A stretch of DNA of 64,000 bases from Microvelia longipes. Lineage: Eukaryota > Arthropoda > Insecta > Hemiptera > Veliidae. Positions 61,541 to 64,000 of this stretch are shown piece after piece. The stretch's first letter is position 1; the number at the start of each line of letters is the position of its first letter. The position numbers were made by a program, and so were the translations under genes. The stretch lies in NCBI GenBank assembly GCA_018340805.1, contig JACMZG010001863.1:51087172-51151171 (forward strand). Direction: 5' to 3'. Below the pieces are notes generated by a model. The model ran no database searches. It was not told where the DNA came from and saw nothing but the letters and a program-made list of their open reading frames with translations.

Positions 61541-62189
61541 TTAATAAAAATTAAATGTACAATTTGTACTACTGCTTATAGCTACAGGTTTTTTGTTATT
61601 ATTAATATCTTTTGCTACTTCTGAACCTGAACTAATTCCCGGCATAGGTTCATAATTAATTAAAGCAGTGGTTATTTTGAGTCTCAGTGAATATTTTTTG
61701 TGAAACTTTTATTTTGTTTTGCACTGAGTTCTCTATATAGCCTTCGGTCACAGTTGTAGATCGCCAGCCACCATGGCGTTTTAATGTTGTCACGGAGGCC
61801 CCAGATTCTGCCAATATAGTGGCTGACGATCTACGAAATCAATGGCCAGTGTATTGTTCAGGGGTTTCAAGTTGTAAAAATTTGGCAATAGTACACCCAT
61901 ATAACTTTTTTTTTTCTATAACGTGAGTGGTACATTTACCATCATTATATCTTATAAAAAACCTATCATGAGCAATACTACCGGGTCTTAATTTTATGTA
62001 TTCTAGACATAGCTTGACATAGTCGTTATTTGATATCACAAAATATCTGTTTTGATTAGTTTTCGTTTCCCTTAGGTGAACGATTAAATTATTATTTTCA
62101 TCTTTTGTGATGTCTTCAGTTTTTAAATTAATAATTTCCGCACACCGACAAGCACCGCTTACACAAACAAAATACGAAAATATTACCAC
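61541..62189 (-). pseudogene. tyrosine recombinase (Crypton-like), inactivated
   Basis: The reading frame from 62189 gives SGACRCAEIINLKTEDIT, a core recombinase motif with the first catalytic Arg in CR-x-E, and continues to YTGH. There an in-frame TGA (61839-61841) interrupts it; the same frame goes on FRRSSATILAESGASVTTLK then RHGGWRSTTVTEGYIENS, containing H-x2-R, HGGW and the catalytic Tyr in EGY. Near 61680 the frame shifts by one, and a tail ends SSSTNCTFNFY with a stop at 61541. The N-terminal domain is missing. Cryptons, known in insects, are transposons with such enzymes; an Ngaro/DIRS origin is less likely because no RT is seen. Confidence 0.8.
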
Positions 62190-62409
62190 ATATAGATATA
62201 TGCCATAAACTAAGTAATGTATTCTTGAAAATCGCTTAAATTGATAAGAACTTCAACTAGTAGTTAATAAGATAATTATTGAACTGATATTAATAATAAA
62301 GTTGAAGAAATATAGAAGACTACAGTCCTATGTTTAAAAAACACTTATATTAAGTTATACATATATCCAGACGTATATACATAATATATTCAAGTAGGTA
62401 GTAGGTATT

Positions 62410-62665
62410 TTATAAACAAAATTCTGGCGCGGTGGTCCGCATGTCAGGCGAATTTCCTTTGGATGCGTGTTTCCGTGCTAAACAACCCATTTCTTCCGAT
62501 AAATACTGAGATGTGGAATAAGCTTATAAATAAATAAAGTTTGTCTTTCCACAGATGATTTATTATTATAAAACAAAGCCAGCTTTCAACCTGAACGGTC
62601 ATCATCAGTGCCGGTGAGATGAGTCTAGATTACTTTTTTAGCCGGTTTCTGAGGCCAAGGTATGT
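62410..62665 (-). mobile_element. Penelope-type repeat terminus with hammerhead-like core
   Basis: GAGATGTGGAATAAGCTTAT, TTTGTCTTTCCACAG, CAAAGCCAGCTTTCAACCTG, GGTCATCATCAGTGCCGG and TTAGCCGGTTTCTGAGG. On the - strand the core is CTGATGATGACC, loop, GGTTGAAAGCTGG (62579-62612), flanked by CCGGC that can pair with GCTGG. Confidence 0.6.
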
Positions 62666-62819
62666 ATACGACTCTATACATGCCTTGTCACTGATTCAGC
62701 CATGATAAACGTATTTTCCAAATAGAGCAATACTATTTAAAAGACTTGATTAAATATTTAAAAATAATTATTGCAATAAAAAAGAATATTTATTTAAATT
62801 AGAGAATTTGTTTTAATTA

Positions 62820-63080
62820 GGGTATGAGGTACTTGAGCAGTTTTCCTCATCACTTTGGATTTGCTTCATTTATTATCCTCAGACTTGCTTTGCTCGTTCT
62901 CTTTATATAAAAATCATATTTTTAATTAATATAAAAAAATACAACATAATAATGATGATAAGACCAGACACACATACACACACTCACACAGACAACTTTG
63001 AGAATATCAGGTGACATCCTGGTTTTGTACTAATACAATACTTTTCCTATATACCTATAGTAAAAATGAGGATAAGTAAA
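62820..63080 (-). mobile_element. dispersed family D, copy
   Basis: GAGGTACTTGAGCAGTTTTC, TTGCTCGTTCTC, an (AC)n run, CAGGTGACATCCTGG and CTATATACCTATAGTAAAAA. Confidence 0.65.
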
Positions 63081-63084
63081 AGAT

Positions 63085-63540
63085 AAACCCTATAAAATGT
63101 CATATTCCACAATAATAAAATAATAGTTTAAACAAATAAACCCTATAAATTGTTTTATTCTATAATAACAAAATAATAGTTTAAACAAATAAACCTATAA
63201 ATTGTTATATTCTATAATAATAAAAATAATAGTTAAACAAATAAACCCTATAAATTTATATTCTATAATAAACAAAATAATAGTTTAAACAAATAAACCC
63301 TATAAATTGTTATATTCTATAATAATAAAATAATAGTTTAAACAAATAAACCCTATAAATTTTTATATTCTATATTATTAACAAAATAATAGTTACAAAT
63401 AAACCCTATAAATTGTTATATTCTATAATAATAAAATAATAGTTATAAAAAATAAACCCTATAAATTGTTATATTCTATAATAATAAAATAATAGTTATA
63501 AAAAAAAAACCCTATAAATTGTTATATTCCATTATAAAAT
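63085..63540. repeat. tandem repeat, about 53-bp unit, about 9 copies
   Basis: AAACCCTATAAATTGTTATA then TTCTATAATAATAAAATAAT then AGTTTAAACAAAT, repeated with small indels, ending right at the stop of the ankyrin frame. Confidence 0.93.
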
Positions 63541-63542
63541 AA

Positions 63543-64000
63543 TTAATCTCCTTGAATTGATAACTTAGCAAATGATTTAGCAATATTATTGTGTTTTTTA
63601 AGTAAATCATTATTTAGCTGAGTCAGAGTTCTACCATCTGTATTACACGCTTTAGTAACGCTCTTATAATCATTCAAATTATTACTTTTCATTTCCAGTA
63701 ACTTTTTAGTAATTTCTTTGTTACCCTCGGTTACATTTTTGAAACATTCATCAATTAACTTTAATAAAAGAAATACTTGAGAATCTTGACGAGCGAAATC
63801 ATTGGGTATTTTATTTTCTTTGGAAGTAGGGATGTTATATATGGCTCCGTGTTGGAGTAAATAGTGAACTATACCGATGTGATTGTATTTAGCAGCGTAA
63901 TGTAGAGCAGAGCAGTTATTTTTTCCTGTCAAATTAACGTCAGCATTGTGTTCTATTAGTATTTGAATAATGTCGTCAAACCCTTTCCACGATGCTATGA
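63543..64000 (-). CDS. ankyrin-repeat protein, C-terminal part (runs off the window)
   Basis: An uninterrupted frame enters from the window edge and stops at 63543. It reads SWKGFDDIIQILIEHNADVN, then CSALHYAAKYNHIGIVHYLL followed by QHGAIYN: two ankyrin repeats with the usual ALHYAA and LL-x-HGA positions. A 75-residue tail follows whose last part (DGRTLTQLNNDLLKKHNNIA) looks like a degenerate repeat. Ankyrin repeats mediate protein binding, so no specific role can be given. The frame is open for all 458 nt, but transposon-rich surroundings leave a captured or expanded family possible. The 3' end touches a minisatellite. Confidence 0.75.
   Translation of the reverse strand, partial: IASWKGFDDIIQILIEHNADVNLTGKNNCSALHYAAKYNHIGIVHYLLQHGAIYNIPTSKENKIPNDFARQDSQVFLLLKLIDECFKNVTEGNKEITKKLLEMKSNNLNDYKSVTKACNTDGRTLTQLNNDLLKKHNNIAKSFAKLSIQGD

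Noticed and set aside
63085..63540. CRISPR-like or regulatory array
   Set aside because: Units are contiguous with no unique spacers; it is an ordinary AT-rich minisatellite in a eukaryotic genome.

Overview
This window is AT-rich eukaryotic DNA, almost certainly from an arthropod and most likely an insect. The evidence is one intron-rich gene with clear GT-AG exons, tRNA-derived SINEs, a decayed non-LTR retrotransposon, hAT- and mariner-like non-autonomous DNA transposons, long (TA)n tracts and several minisatellites. There are no bacterial-style operons, rRNA genes or CRISPR arrays. I cannot name the species.

The one complete host gene lies on the + strand. It is a Friend-of-GATA (FOG/ZFPM, Drosophila u-shaped) transcription cofactor. 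Eight coding exons from 36787 to 47925 can be placed with matching splice sites and reading phases. A candidate first coding exon at 22626-22683, with an in-frame stop upstream of its ATG, joins them in phase across a 14.1-kb intron. The nine pieces add up to 3048 nt, which is 1015 codons plus a stop. The protein would have an acidic N-terminus, five FOG-type CCHC fingers, three C2H2 fingers and a PLDLS motif of the kind that binds the corepressor CtBP.

Layout: 180-1700 is a degenerate satellite. 1700-22200 is gene-free and full of repeats: foldback elements, MITEs, SINEs, a 103-bp tandem repeat, and a 419-bp inverted repeat with no visible mismatch. 22285-22683 holds a possible promoter and first exon of the FOG gene. 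22684-36786 is its large intron, full of MITEs. 36787-47925 is the FOG gene body, with a mariner-like MITE, a SINE, a hairpin MITE, two short tandem arrays and a Penelope-type terminus in its introns. 47926-53400 is mostly unique AT-rich sequence that may include the 3' UTR, plus three foldback or hairpin elements. 54495-64000 is transposon-rich: a non-LTR remnant (RT C-terminus and RNase H), a two-copy element bounded by GC-rich hairpins, a hAT-like insertion inside a 47-bp minisatellite, a broken tyrosine recombinase gene, and the 3' end of an ankyrin-repeat gene on the - strand that runs off the window.

The most unusual signal is a set of about ten short motifs of the form CTGANGA-T-hairpin-GAAA, the arrangement of a hammerhead ribozyme core. 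They sit at repeat ends like those of Penelope-like elements. In three cases two motifs face each other at the ends of a foldback palindrome, and one single copy lies inside an intron of the FOG gene. A second unusual point is that the satellite at 180-1700 repeats a sequence resembling the terminal inverted repeat of a MITE family scattered through the same window.
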